Source: Anas platyrhynchos (taxonomy: Eukaryota; Chordata; Aves; Anseriformes; Anatidae). Taken from it: 64,000 nucleotides of DNA. Location of the stretch: assembly GCF_047663525.1 (NCBI RefSeq), contig NC_092617.1, positions 1,541,501 to 1,605,500 of the forward strand. The letters run 5' to 3'. Within the stretch, counting starts at the first letter, position 1; each line of letters begins with the position of its first letter. This document shows positions 1-11,601 of this stretch, piece by piece. Below the pieces are notes generated by a model. That model made no database searches and was not told the DNA's origin. It saw only the letters and a list, made by a program, of their open reading frames with translations. The position numbers were made by a program, and so were the translations under genes.

Positions 1-622
1 GCTGAGAAACAGGCAGGCAACAGCCAGGTGAGGGAGGCACGTGGAAAAGGCTTTGTGCCTGCCCTGCTGTGAGGGGATCCTCAGCACTGACCCTGAAGAT
101 CTGCACATAGGACAGCACAAGGAAAACAAAACAGCCAGATGCTAAAACAGCACTAACCACAAGAAGCCCAACTTCTCTGAGGTAGGCATCGGAGCAGGAG
201 AGCATGAGGATCTGGGGGATTTCACAGAAGAACTGGTCCAGGGCATTGCCTTGGCAGAGGGAGAGGGAAAAGGTATTGGCGGTGTGCAGCACAGCATAGA
301 GAAAAGTAATGCCCCAGGCAGCTGCTGCCATGTTGGCACAAGTCCTGCTGGTCATTATTGTCCCATAGTGCAGGGGTTTGCAGATGGCAATGTAGCGGTC
401 ATAGGCCATGATGGTGAGTAGGTAAAATTCTGCTGTGACAAAGACAACAAAGAAAAAGACCTGGGTAGCACAGCCTGCATAGGAAATGGCCCTGATGTCC
501 CCAAGGGAGTTGGCCATGGCTTTTGGGACAGTGGTGGAGATGCAGCCCAGGTCAAGGCGGGCGAGGTTGAGTGGGAAGAAGTACATGGGGGTGTGCAGGT
601 GGTGTTCGCAGGCTCTGCCTCC
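1..622 (-). pseudogene. OR-A: truncated olfactory receptor pseudogene
   Basis: Remnant of a seven-transmembrane odorant receptor, read on the minus strand and running out of the window at base 1. The frame is recognisable from the first intracellular loop (HLHTPMYFF, near 590-605) through TM2, the MAYDRYIAIC motif of TM3 (about 385-413) and the LCQGNALDQFFCEIPQ stretch before TM5, to the start of TM6 (CLPHLAV) at base 1. A one-base insertion near 95-105, just after the YVQIFR motif, shifts the frame before TM6. TM1 and the N-terminus are absent: similarity to the neighbouring OR stops abruptly near 622. It is closest by eye to OR-B, and the two share long identical stretches. Being truncated and frameshifted, it is a pseudogene. 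Whether its 3' part survives outside the window cannot be seen. Confidence 0.85.
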
Positions 623-2649
623 CTGCTGTTGGTCAGCCAGAGGCTGGGACAGAAGTGACCTCACAGCCGGCATCCACAGGGCTACAAGGAGCTGTTGTGC
701 TCAGGAGGCCTCTTCCCAGCCCACCTCCCCCAGGAGCAGTGGGTGCAGGGGATGCCCTGCACAATCCCTCATGTTTCCCCATGTAGTGTTTAGCAACACC
801 AGTGCATCCTGAAGGAAATGCCCATCTCTGTGTGGAAAAGTGAATCAAGAAATGAATTTTAGGAAAATGTTGAGAACGCTATGGAGAAGGAGTTGGTGTG
901 AAAGTCATGATGTCTAATTTTGCTTTATTTAGCTGGTTTCCCAGGAGACCATACCTCTAAAGAGAAGGGACCTTGAGACTCTGTCTGTCCCACTGTACAT
1001 GATAGCAGCCTTAGGGAATAGTTTCTGGCACTTGTGTTCACTCAGGGTCATCTCACTGCACCAATACTATGGGCAGTCTCATATGGACAAGGCAAACAAG
1101 GATTTCTGATGTAATCATTTGGTGTCCTTCCGTGTAGAAACAAACCACCTGTGTGAGCTGGGTCAAGAGCCCAGTGCTGGGAATGGTCTTTGTGAGGGGC
1201 TGCTCTGGGACCATTGTCCTGGGCAGCATCTGCCAGGGTGTCCAGAGAACAAGGGCTCATTCCAGCCCCTGCTCTGCTGCTCCTCCCTGTCTTTGCCAGG
1301 AGACCAGCACAGCCCAGACCCTCCCCAGCTCTCCACACCTCCCTGTCCTCTCCCCAGCCCATCCCAGCCCAGCAGAGCAGCCCAGGCTGGAATGGCCCCA
1401 AAGCAGCAAGTGGAAAAGTGGAGGGCAGTGGCACTGTCCCTGCTGCTGACATCTGCAAATTACCTCACCTCCTCGCCTTCCCCTTGTAGAAGAGACACAC
1501 AAGCCTCATTGAGTCCAACTCATTTCCAATGGCAGAGATGTTTTGGGGTGATTCATTCAATCTAGTCTTTGAAATTTCACCAGACGTTTAACAACTAATT
1601 CAGCAGACTGCTTTCTCTGTGCTTGCTGTGTTCCCTGGAGTTGCAGAGCTCTCCTTTGCCTGTTCCAGCCCAGATTTAGCACCTTACCTCTGGGTGGCTC
1701 CACCTTGGACATGCTCACGCCCTGTGGGCTCCATGCCTTGTTGACTCCCTGGCACACACTGTCCCAACCAATCCCCTGTGCTCTCCTGGCAGCTCCCACT
1801 TCTCTCCAGAAAGACACCTGCCCGTCTTCACACCTATTGCATGCTATGGATACAGTCAAGTGAAGTCACCATCTCTATGAGAGCCAGACACCAGCAGGCA
1901 ATTCCAAAATCAGCCTTCCCTGCCTAAAAGCTGATCCTTGGTGATCAGCTGATCTTGTCTCCCTGAGCCCACAGAGAAACAAGCAAAGCAAGGAGCCTCC
2001 TTTGAGTCTGTTCCTTTGCAATATCCATGAGAAGAGATGTGGGAGAAGAGCTGAGCCTTCAGGCACTGCCCTCAACAGATCCTCATTTATGCTGGATGTG
2101 ATGGTACGGAGCCAGCTGTGTTAGAGACCCTGGCCTACGGACAAAGGACTTCCCCACAGCAGCACAATGAGCAAGCAACAATGAGCAATCAGAACTCACA
2201 GCAAGAGAAGGGCTCTGAAGGAGGGTGTGGGAGGTGAAAGAGAGCAGCTCAGGACAGACCAAGCCCTGGGGCTTCCTGGTAATGCTGCTGTGCCAGGACT
2301 CTTCTCCCCTCCACCTCTGCACACAGCCAAGTGCCTCTGCAATTCCACCACAGGTGTCTGAAGAAGGATCTCAGGCAAGAAAGTCACTGCAGGGTCCTTT
2401 CTTTTATTTAAACCTACAGAGAGCCTGGCTCATTGTTTCCACCAAGTCTTGGAGTCACTCAAGCAGGCAGATACTGAAATGACGGGGATGTTATGTCTTT
2501 GTGCCTTTGTGGACACAATCATAAGGAAGGGGAAAAAAAAAAAAAAAAAAGGAAAAAAGAATAAAAGAGCAAGGCACACTCAGAGAAAATGAACATTTGG
2601 GCCTATAATGAGTTACATTATGAGTGATATGCAGAAGAAAACAGGCCAT
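623..2649. other. Intergenic stretch, OR 3' flank, no gene recognised
   Basis: No coding region is supported here; the open frames are short and lack family similarity. Three things are visible. Bases 1290-1420 are rich in CCAGCCCA-type motifs and resemble 11030-11180 of repeat S. Bases about 2290-2430 resemble 57560-57690, which lies at the same relative position 3' of OR-G, so this is shared OR 3' flank. An 18-base A run occupies 2533-2550. Confidence 0.6.
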
Positions 2650-3578
2650 TTATTGTTTCTGACACACTCCAGTCATCACTTTCCACACTGCATCCTTCAG
2701 CTCCTGGTTCCTCATATCATGTAGATAAGGGGGTTCACTGCTGGAGGCACCACTGAGTACAGAACTGCCAGCAAAAGATTCAGGGATGAGGAGGACATAG
2801 AAGGAGGCTTCAGGTGGGCAAATGTGCCACTGTTGATGAACAGGGAGACCACGGCCAGGTGAGGGAGGCACGTGGAAAAGGCTTTGTGCCGTCCCTGCTG
2901 TGAGGGGATCTTCAGCACAGCCCTGAAAATCTGCACATAGGACAGCACAAGGAAAACAAAACAGCCAGATGCTAAAACAGCACTAACCACAAGAAGCCCA
3001 ACTTCTCTGAGGTAGGCATCTGAGCAGGAGAGCATGAGGATCTGGGGTATATCACAGAAGAACTGGTCCAGGGCATTGCCTTGGCAGAGGGGCAAGGAAA
3101 AGGTATTGGCGGTGTGCAGCACAGCATAGAGTAAAGTACTGCCATAGGCAGCTGCTGCCATGTTCACACAAGCTCTGTTCTTCATTAATGTTCTGTAGTG
3201 AAGGGGTTTGCAGATGGCGATGTAGCGGTCATAGGCCATGATGGTGAGAATAGAAAACTCTGCTGAAAGGAAAAAGAAAAAAACCTGAGCAGAACAAGCT
3301 GCATAGGAAATGGCCGTGGTGTCCCACAGGGAATTGGCCATGGCTTTGGGAACAGTGGTGGTAATAGTGCCCAGGTCGAGGAGGGCGAGGTTGAGGAGGA
3401 AGAAGTACATGGGGGTGTGCAGGTGGTGGTCACAGGCTACGGCTGTGAGGATGAGGCCGTTGCCCAGGAGGGCAGCCAGGTAGATGCCCAGGAAGAGTGT
3501 GAAGTGCAGGAGCTGCATCTCCCGCGTGTCTGCGAATGGCAGGAGGAGGAACTCTGTGGGAAAGCTGCTGTTGGACAT
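2650..3578 (-). pseudogene. OR-B: nearly intact olfactory receptor, frameshifted before the C-tail
   Basis: Class II odorant receptor of the avian OR14-like type, a G-protein coupled receptor expected in the cilia of olfactory neurons. The chosen start is the ATG at 3578 (MSNSSFPTEFLLL), matching the N-terminus of the other ORs here and carrying the N-S-S glycosylation site. An upstream in-frame ATG at 3653 lies beyond the splice acceptor. Seen in order: TM1 GNGLIL, HTPMYFFLLNLALLDL, MAYDRYIAICKPLHY, two conserved loop cysteines, FSTCLPHL and NPLIY. The frame then ends at 2712 because about two extra bases replace the usual YSMRN codons. The C-tail (MRNQELKDAVWKVM) continues in another frame to a stop at 2650-2652. 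The product would be 288 residues, lacking only the roughly 20-residue tail, so it may be a recent pseudogene or a C-terminally altered receptor. AATAAA overlaps the old stop at 2649-2654. Confidence 0.88.
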
Positions 3579-4608
3579 TTGCAGCCTCAGAGCATGGATG
3601 GCTGTCAATGGTGGAGAAGACACAAAACAAGTTAGAGAGATTTCTCTGTGCAATACCTATAGCTATATATTATGTTTCATCAAAACCTGCTCAGCAAGAC
3701 AGACTACTCCTTCCCTTTGAGGAAGATGTGCTCCTGCCTCTAGCACTCAGTTTTAGTTCCTATGGGTGTAGAGGGACCAAACAGGTCCTCTGTGGGCTCA
3801 GCCAGAGTCAGTACTGCCCTACAGCATCTGCTGAAAGCCAGTGGGGATGGATCTCAGGTGTCCAGTGGCTACAGACATCTCTGTATTTTAGGTGCTGAAT
3901 ACAACATCCAAAAATCTGTCACAAAGAAATGAAGTATGTAGGTTATAGAGTGTGGTGGAAAACTGTGAGATTCCTCACAGACCTACAGATCTCTTTCAGT
4001 GGAATAATCTAACAGCCTCAGTGACTGACACAACCAGACAACTCCTTTTGCGTTCTCCTGACTGCTCTTCAGGGCAGGAAAATGAGAGCAGAGACTCTAG
4101 AGAGTGCCTTCCATGCAGGTAGTGCAGGAGTTGGTCCATCTTGTCAAGAATCACCCCCAGAGATGCCCTGGGGGTGCTGTAGAGCTGTGAGCTGCCTACC
4201 CCAGGCAGCAGCCTCTGGGCAACAGCAGCAGGACCCTGCTCTGCCCTTCCAGGGGAGAGGGGCTCCTTCCACCCTCAGCTTCTCCCTGCAGCACCCTGGG
4301 CAGCTCCTCGGGCAGGCTGAGTGCTGAGCCCACAGCCCCTGGGGCACAGCAGGGACCCTGCTCTGCACCACAGCCCTGGACACCCCTGACGGCCACTTGG
4401 CTGCAGCCAGACCTGTGAGAATGAACCCTCATGTCCTGTCCTTCAGTTATTAATGGCAGATGATCACTGTTCCAGAGCTTGTTTTTTTTTCCTCTTATCC
4501 AGAAACTGGGAGTCCTCCTGAAAGCTCCCATAGGTTGAGGGATTTGCCAGCAAATCTGGAGATGGCACCAGGAACAACAGCTGTGCTGCCCTGCAGCCAG
4601 AGACTTAC
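3579..4608 (-). other. OR-B leader and inferred intron, with splice acceptor at 3602-3603
   Basis: Reading the minus strand, a pyrimidine-rich tract (TTGTGTCTTCTCCACC) and CAG lie just upstream of the coding exon, placing the exon start at 3601, 23 bases before the ATG. Upstream of that I infer an intron to a GTAAGT donor at 4607-4608. The interval 4080-4600 is the intron-side part of the duplicated OR module, with the recurrent GGGACCCTGCTCTGCACC motif also found upstream of OR-F and OR-G. No other gene is seen. Confidence 0.6.
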
Positions 4609-4890
4609 CCTGTTCATGGCTGTGAAGATTTCTCCTGCAGTAAGCTCTCAGCATCCCCCCTCCACACTGCCTTTAACATCTCCCTCCCTTCTCTTAGCCG
4701 CCCTTGTCCCCTGCAGGCAGTGCCCCCAGTCCTGCTGCACTGTGCAGAGGAGCTGCTCCTGGGCAGAGCTGTCTCTCTGCAGTGCTGCCCACTCCCGCTT
4801 GCCAGAATCTCCCCTTGGGCCCAGGAGCCCAGCCCAGCTCAGCAGCACAGGGAGCTCTTGACAAGTCCCTGGGCCTCCAGGGGAATCAAC
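4609..4890 (-). promoter_or_regulatory. Putative noncoding first exon and upstream module of OR-B
   Basis: On the minus strand the sequence ends in AACAGG|GTAAGTCTCTGG, a strong splice donor (exon end 4609). The GC-rich block that follows includes AGAGACAGCTCTGCCCAGGA near 4755-4775. The same block with an aligned donor occurs upstream of OR-C, OR-D, OR-F and OR-G. OR genes commonly have untranslated 5' exons. That this block is such an exon is inferred from donor, acceptor and conservation among paralogues. Confidence 0.55.
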
Positions 4891-5434
4891 TTTGAAACAG
4901 ACTGAAGTAATCAATGATGTTTCCTCCCGCTACTTCGGAAAGAAACTTTTCCAGCACTGTTATTCCTCATACAGAAAAACTATGAGGTCCAAGAATCACT
5001 TTTCCCTGTCCTGGTTTTAGGCAGAACACCCAGGCAAGGACAGGGAGGGACCTGCCTTCCCCTTGCTGAGGGAAGTGTTTCAGCTGAGTAAAACAAGGCA
5101 TCTACTTCTTTATTTGCTGTCCAGAGGCTACAAGAGGGCTCAGATTCCTCTCCCGTGCCTCACACAACCCACACAATTTGGGATTCCTCTTGACCTGGTT
5201 CAGGTGGGCACAAACCAGGCAGCTGCATGTCAGCTGCCTGTCTCAGCTCCCAGCATATTGAATGGAGACAGAGACCAGAAGGGAGCTGTTCAGATGCAGA
5301 CACCAGGTGACATTGGAGGTGCCAGGGTGACATGTGAGTGATGTTTCAAGTGCCAAATTCCTCTGGTCCATAAACAGAGATTTTATTGATGCATGTCCAT
5401 TATAATACAGCTCTAGCCATTGTTCAATAGCAAA
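4891..5434. other. Spacer, nothing recognised
   Basis: I see no gene, known repeat or clear regulatory element between the OR-B upstream module and the CR1 fragment. The open frame at 5063-5341 has no recognisable similarity. Confidence 0.5.
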
Positions 5435-6575
5435 GAAACAAAAGGCAAGCTATGACTTGGTTGCCATCACTGAAACATGGTGGGACCACTCCAATGGCTG
5501 GAGTACTGTGATGTCTTCAGAAGGGACAGGCAGCGCCGGAGTGGTGGCATGGCTCTCTATATTAGAAAGTGTTTTGATGTTGTGAAACTCAAGGCTGAGA
5601 ATGATAATGTTGAGTCCCTGTGGGATAGGGTCAGCGGGAAGGCCAACAAGGCAGGCATCCTGGTGCGGATATTTCATAGACTGTCAAACCATGATGAGGT
5701 GACAGATGAAGAATTCTACAGGCAGCTGGAAAAAGTTGCAAAATCATCAGCACTTGTTCTCATGGGGGACTTCAACTTCACAGACATATCCTGGAAATGC
5801 AATATAGCCCAGAGAAAGCAGTCCAGTTTCTGGAGAGTGTGGAAGATAGCTTCCTGATGCAGCTGGTTAGTGAACCTACCAGGGGAGGTGCCCCACTAGA
5901 CTTTCTCTTCACAAACAGAGAAAGACTGGTGGGAAATGTTGTGGTTGGGAGCTGGCTTGGGCAGAGTGACCGTGAAATGTTAGAGTTCTCCATTCTTGGT
6001 GAAGTCAGGAGAGGGATCGTAAAACCAGTCTTAGACTCCCAGAGGGCAGACCTTGAGCTATTGAGGACACTGGTTGGCAGAGTCTCTTGAGAGGCAGTTC
6101 TGAAGGGCAGAGGAGTCCAGGAAAGCTGGGCACTCTTGAAGAAGGAAATCTTACAGGCTCAGGAGCAGTCTGTCCTTACATGCCCAAAGACGAGCCAGCA
6201 TGGAAGAAGAGTGGCTTGGATGAACAGAGTTGTGTCTAGAGCTTAGGAAGAAAAAGAGGGTTTATGTCCTTTGGAAAAGAGGGCAGGCCACTCAGGAGGA
6301 CTATAAGGACCTTGTGAGGATCTGCAAAGACAAAATTAGAAAGGCCAAAGCCCATCTGGAGCTCACTCTGTCTACTGCTGTTAAAGATAACAGAAAATGT
6401 TTTTATAAATACAGAAACACAAAAAGGAGGACTAAGGAGAATCTCCATCCTTTACCGGATGCGGGAGGAAACTTAGTGACAAGAGATGAGGAAGAGGCTG
6501 AGGTGCTTAATGCCTTCTTTGCCTCAGTCCTTAGCAGCAAGACCGGTTGTTCTCTAGATACCCAGTACCCCTGAT
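5435..6575 (+). mobile_element. CR1 LINE fragment (endonuclease and linker region)
   Basis: Degenerate CR1 non-LTR retrotransposon, forward strand. The translation contains YDLVAITETWW and then, near 5755-5790, VLMGDFNFTDISW, the GDFN catalytic motif of the apurinic-type endonuclease. Next come EPTRGGAPLDFLFTN and GQSDREMLEF (the SDH catalytic motif changed to SDR), and the region before the RT (HLELTLSTAVKDNRKCFYKY, NAFFASV). Several frame changes occur, near 5800 and 6100-6230. The element stops before the RT core. It is old and inactive. Confidence 0.85.
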
Positions 6576-6990
6576 CTGGTGGAAGGGGAATGATCTGGTG
6601 GAACTAGCTGCTGTGCGTCAGAGAGGCTGGGAGTCCAGCAGCAGTGCCATGGGCTTGAAGGATCACAACCAGCTCACTTCTACCTGGGCAGATTCTGGCC
6701 TGAGAAGGGAGTATTTTATAAGTATGGTATTATGAGGGCAGTGGTGCCTCAGAAACTTCAGCAAATCCAGAAAGTCCAGTAGGAAGCAAATGGCTGTTAA
6801 ACAGCCTGTGAGTTGACTTCTTTCTGAAGCAGCTGAAGGGTCATCCCTTGACTCCTGGCTGGGATCTGTGCCTTTAGGCTCACCTCTGGTGGTCTCCATG
6901 ACAAGCCAGCAGATGCACCTGCTTTGCACATAGTTTGTGAGATCCTCTCTTCCTAAGTCCCTGGCAGGCCCCATAGAGGAAGAGGTCTTG
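6576..6990. other. Spacer, nothing recognised
   Basis: No gene or repeat that I can name. It separates the CR1 fragment from repeat R. Confidence 0.45.
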
Positions 6991-9430
6991 AAGAGGTTTT
7001 GTCATGTCAGAAGTTTCAGCTTTTGCTTAATTCATCCTTCAGGGTGGCTTTCAGTTTTTGACACAGAGAGGTCACTGCCTCCGAGATGTCTGGGGGAATA
7101 CAAAGCCTTCATGAGGGCAGGGAAAAAGTTACTCTGGGTCCATAGGAGCCATTCTAGAACCAAAACATGTAGGCAGGAAGCAGACTTTTGTGGTGATGCA
7201 GAGCTGCTGGGCACATTGCACGGGGTGCTCCGACAGCCTTTGTGTCCTTCTCCATGCTGCCTTAGGAGCTGCCTCTTTCTCAGGAACAGATTAACCAACA
7301 GAGGTGAGACAGATACTCTAGAGTTCATGAAAGCCATCAGAAAGCTGCCACTAAGAAGATGACTGATATGGGGAAGGCAGGAGGAGCCTGGCCAGGAGAG
7401 ATGTGAGATTTAGGGGAGGAAAGAAGAGCTTGGATAGCAGAAGGTAATGATTTTGGAGAGGTAAGAATATTCAGGTAATGTTGACCCCACCATAAAGCTG
7501 ACTTAAAGCAGTCATGTGAGGCCCTTACTCTTTTTTAACCTGTTACATTAATACCTACATCTAAATGCCACTCTACACGCTGACAGGAATCAACTGCTCT
7601 AATTTTGAACACAATATCCCTTGAATCCAAAATTAGTCCATAACCCGTTCCCATTACCTTTCCTCTCTTGCTCACCCTGATTCCTTCCCTTAACACAAAG
7701 CATGTTCCACACTAGCACTGTGTTGAACTTCAAGTTGGTGATGGCAAAGTTGAGAGCCTTTGAGTAAGGATTAAGGGATGAACAAATAAAGGGATGTCGT
7801 TGTGGGAGTCCAGCTGGAGGAATGTGACTGTGGAAGTGACTGTGAGGTCACTTCTGTCTCTGCAGTTGATAGGGCAGCAGCAGGAACATGTCATGGAAAG
7901 GGACTGTGAGGTCGCTTCTGTCTAAAGCAGCTGACAGGTCACACTTCTACCTGGGATCTGTACTTTTCAGCTGACATCTGCCAGTGGTCCTGGTAGGCCA
8001 ATAGAAAGCACTTGGTTGGCATGCTGACTGTGGGATCCCCTCTGCCCACATACCCAGAAGGATCCAGACAGAAAGAAGACCCTCATATGGGTTGTCCTGT
8101 CCCTTCTACTTGAGTCCATGACTGGACAGCAGCAGGCACAAGGCTTGGTTGTGTCTACAGAAAAAGCTGTAAGGTCAGCAGCTGGACCATGGCTTAGAAG
8201 ATGCTGGTGAGGTGACTGCTGTCTGGTTAGTTGACAGGCAACAAGGAGGCCGATGGGTTGGGATGCCTACTTTAGTAGTGGTTTCCACCCTGATGGAGCT
8301 TTCCTTGGTAGTAGGAAAGAGCAGGAGAGTAAAACCTGCCAGAAAATGCACCTTGGAAGGTTAGCACTGGCCATGAAGAAGACAAAATGTCCCTCAAAGA
8401 GTTGAGCTGTGGTGCTAGAGGTCACCCAAAGAGTATCTTTGATTAGCCCATGGCTTTGTGTTTGAAGGAACAGCTGGTGAGGGTTCACAAGACATCGGTG
8501 AAACCAGAGAAATGCCAGGATGTGATCAAGGTGGTGAACAGAGATGGGTGTCTGCAGCCTTCAGGGAAATAGGACGAAGTGTGGGGCAGCACAGGGAAGT
8601 CTGGAGGTGACAAGGAGGAGGGTGCTGGCAAGAAGAGAAGGCCCCAGCAGCCCTAACATTTTTGTCCCCTTGGATAGAGCTTATGAGGAGATACAGTCAT
8701 TGCAAGGGGGCTCATTGCTTTCTTGAGACCCTGTGCAGAGGCAGGGAGGTGTCATACCATTGTTCTTCTTGAGGCATCACACTGCCCACCATATCCCACA
8801 GACCCCAAGCAAGAGCCCAGAGCCAGACATGGGAGTGTAGGACATTCCCTTCCAGTGTCTGGAGTCAGGACCTGGCCCTTTTACTTCAGCACAACAAACC
8901 CAGACTTTTCTCAGCACAGTGCTTTGCCTATCTGTAATCATGGCCCCCAGTTATCTGCCCTAACAAGTCCCTGAGGAGAATCTCCTGGTAACGGCCCTCA
9001 GTGGGGCCCATTAATACTCCAAGTCACTTCAACTTTTCCTTCTGACTTTACTTGCTCAAACAATTACTTCATTCTCCTCTCATTACCTCAGGTTCACAGA
9101 CTGAGCACCAAAATCCACCATGGAACTCATTAAAATGCAGAAACAACTAAAGAACCATGTCTTCCATAGTTTTATTCAAGTCTTCAAGACTTGGAGAACT
9201 AATTGGGGAGCTTTCTTGCTGTAGTTAAGAAGGAAGATTTCAAAAAGCACCCAATGCAAATCTTTTCTCATTTTAAAGGGTGATTTTTGTTGCATTTCAG
9301 TTTTGAGCATCTTTCTTCAATTGATATTAATCCAGGGCTTCTCCTGTGGAGACATCCATAGGGAGGAAAAGCAGACTCTTGAGGTCTGACAGTGCATGGA
9401 CAACCTTGTTCCATAACCCCCAACCCCAAA
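6991..9430 (+). repeat. Repeat R, copy 1 (long duplicated segment)
   Basis: This 2.4 kb segment aligns by eye, in the same orientation and order, with 40065-42800, and in part with 60735-62225 and (inverted) 53775-54105. Shared landmarks are the CCATAGGAGCCATTCTGGAACC region (7140), CCCTAAACCTAAATGC-like sequence (7550), paired GACTGTGAGGTCACTTCTGT blocks (7835 and 7900), GCATGCTGACTGTGGGATCC (8020) and TTTTTGTCCCCTTG (8660). No conserved reading frame is evident between copies, so I regard it as noncoding. It may be an unnamed retroelement or a segmental duplication carried along with the OR units. Confidence 0.7.
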
Positions 9431-10234
9431 CCAGATTTTTCTCTCATTGGCCAACTGGCGTTCACATCACTTTTCCTTACACCACACTTCTGCACTGAAG
9501 TCTGCAGCTGCATGTTACAGCCCCTTTGCACCAGCTCCCACCTGCTTTCCTTAGAGACCTGGCTGCACACAGAAGGGTTTTTCCTTATTATAAAACAGGC
9601 AGGAATAAACATGCAGCAATTTTCCAAACAGCAAAACAAGTTCCTCATCTTGTCTTTAGTCAGGTTTACCTTCCCAAAAGGATGACTGTAAATTAAGTTT
9701 TTTATACTGACTGATAGGAAATTCTAGGTATTAAGATTAGTATTATTCCGTATGATCTTAATTCAATAATAAATGATGAGGAGCTTGCTACAGAAACAAT
9801 TAGGCAGACTGCTAATCGATGGTCAACCTTGAACTCAATGAAGCTCAAAGCAGCAACTGGATCAGTGAGAGTGGTCTGAATGATCAAAGAGTAAGGGGAG
9901 GCAAAACAGGAGAACCATGGGAAGTGCATGGGTCCAGACAGGCAGCTAGAAAGGAGACATTCAATATGGATAGTTTATTCAAGATGGGTGGAAGTGCCTG
10001 GAAGATGAGGGAGTACACCATGATGGAGAAAGCAATTAAATGCAAGTGCTGGTGACCATCAGTATTTCTTCTCCTGTGATGAATAGAGATCCTGATAATT
10101 CACCTGAAGAAGGACGCAGATCACTGGTGAAGGAAGTGTCTTTTTGTGCCATCACCAATGCAGATTACAAAATACTTCCACACGCCATGGTAATATGTCC
10201 CACCCAATTCTTGTCATCCTGTGGGGCAGGGGAG
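9431..10234. other. Spacer, nothing recognised
   Basis: AT-rich at 9690-9800, with small open frames (for example 9819-10055) that resemble no family I know. Nothing supported. Confidence 0.45.
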
Positions 10235-10960
10235 AGGGAGCTGACAGCAAAGGGACACATTTGGGTGAAAAAGAGGACGGAGACAAACAAGGACAAGGAC
10301 AGCAGAGAGAAGGAGTCAAGGCAGTGGGGTGGGGGAGGCCAGGAGAATCAGCCCAAGGGGTGCTGCTGCTTGTGAGGACACTTTTGTGCCAGCATCCTAA
10401 GTGGGCAGCAGCTGTCTGCAGGCAAGGGGAGGCCAGGAAGCACATGCCAAGAGCGCTCCTGCCAGCACAGACAAGGCCTGGGCTGAGGCCAAGGGGAGAG
10501 GCAGGCCCAGGGCTGGGGGCTGCAAGGGCCATGCTGAGCTCCCTGCCCCTGCAGCAGCCGTACTGGCCCTCAGCAGATGTGCTTGCTGGCACGCACGGGG
10601 AGGTCCTATCATGCATCAGAGAGCAGCAAAGAGGGCACTGGAGAGGGCCGCAGTGACGTGGTTGGCAGTGTCCCATGAAAGGGCTGTCTGGGGGTCCCCT
10701 CTGCTACAGCCACCGCATGGAGCATGGCAGGAGGAGGGAACGCAGGGCTTGTGGCCACAGTGCAGAGTCTGGTCCTGAATGCTCCATGACTGCCTTGCAG
10801 GTCCTGGCAGACTGTGGTGAAGGGATGAATGCCCTGGGCTCCCTTCCTGCTCTGCCCAGGCCAGCAAGGGCCCAGAGCGGCCTCGTCTCCCCTTCCCCTG
10901 CAACTCTGGGCTCCCTTTGCACAGCCCTGGCTCTGCAGCACCAAGCCCTGCTGGGAGCCC
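10235..10960 (+). repeat. Repeat S, copy 1 (GC-rich)
   Basis: GC-rich block with counterparts at 43685-44060 (same orientation) and 54110-54415 plus 55095-55290 (inverted and split by an LTR). Landmarks are CAAATGTGTCCCTTTGC on the minus strand near 10255, GTGGGCAGCAGCTG (10405), CTCCCTGCCCCTGCAG (10540) and CATCAGAGAGCAGCAA (10614). Long open frames exist on both strands but differ between copies and reflect GC content. Confidence 0.6.
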
Positions 10961-11601
10961 TCCCCTAAATGCTGCCACCGCTCCCTGATGCTGCTGTTGC
11001 CCTGTGCCGGGCACTGCCCAGCCCAGCCCATCCCCTGCCCACCTCTCCCCACTTCAATACCCTCTCCTCAGCACAGTCCAGCCCAGCTCAGCCCAACCCA
11101 TCCCAACAGCCCAGTCTGGGCTGGCCCCAGGGCAGTGCCCACCACAGGCTGGTGGGCATGGCCACCACAGCTGCAGCCTCTCGCAAGGCACCACAGCTGC
11201 TGGGACAAAGGTGGCTCTGGGCCTCCCCAGCAACCCCAAGGCTGGGACCAGCCATGGCTCAGGTTAATGGATGTCCGTGAAGCTGTAGGAGTCCTGGTCT
11301 CTTGCCTGGGAGATCCCCAGCACAGAGTGCCTGTGTCCCGCAGGGCCAGCCCCACTCCCCAGGACAGCACAAGAGGCCTGGCCCAGGCACAGGGCAGCTC
11401 CAGATTCCCCTCCAGGATGACTTTTGCCATCAGTCCCAGCACCTTTGGGACACTCACAGGCCAGTAAAAGGACAGCTACTATTTGCTGGCACCACAGCTG
11501 CTGGGACAAATGCAACTCTGGGCATCCTCAGCAGCCCCCACGCTGGGGCCAGCCATGGCTCAGGAAATGGACGTACATTAGGTTGCATTCTTCTTCACCA
11601 A
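10961..11601. other. GC-rich spacer with a 300-bp-spaced direct repeat
   Basis: A block of about 90 bases (CACCACAGCTGCTGGGACAA followed by CCAGCCATGGCTCAGG) occurs at about 11190-11275 and again at about 11490-11575, a 300-base spacing. The area 11030-11120 is rich in AGCCCAGCCC motifs. Open frames such as 10829-11467 are by-products of base composition. No gene is supported. Confidence 0.5.

Noticed and set aside
142..555. Separate minus-strand genes of 65-66 codons
   Set aside because: They are out-of-frame readings of the OR-A pseudogene.
10040..10235. ERVL pol fragment next to repeat S, by analogy with 43330-43680
   Set aside because: The sequence does not resemble the RT block; the analogy in position is not supported.
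10829..11467. 212-codon forward open frame and several overlapping frames on both strands
   Set aside because: GC-rich sequence opens all frames; composition is proline/serine/alanine, no family is recognised, and the frame is not kept in the other repeat S copies.
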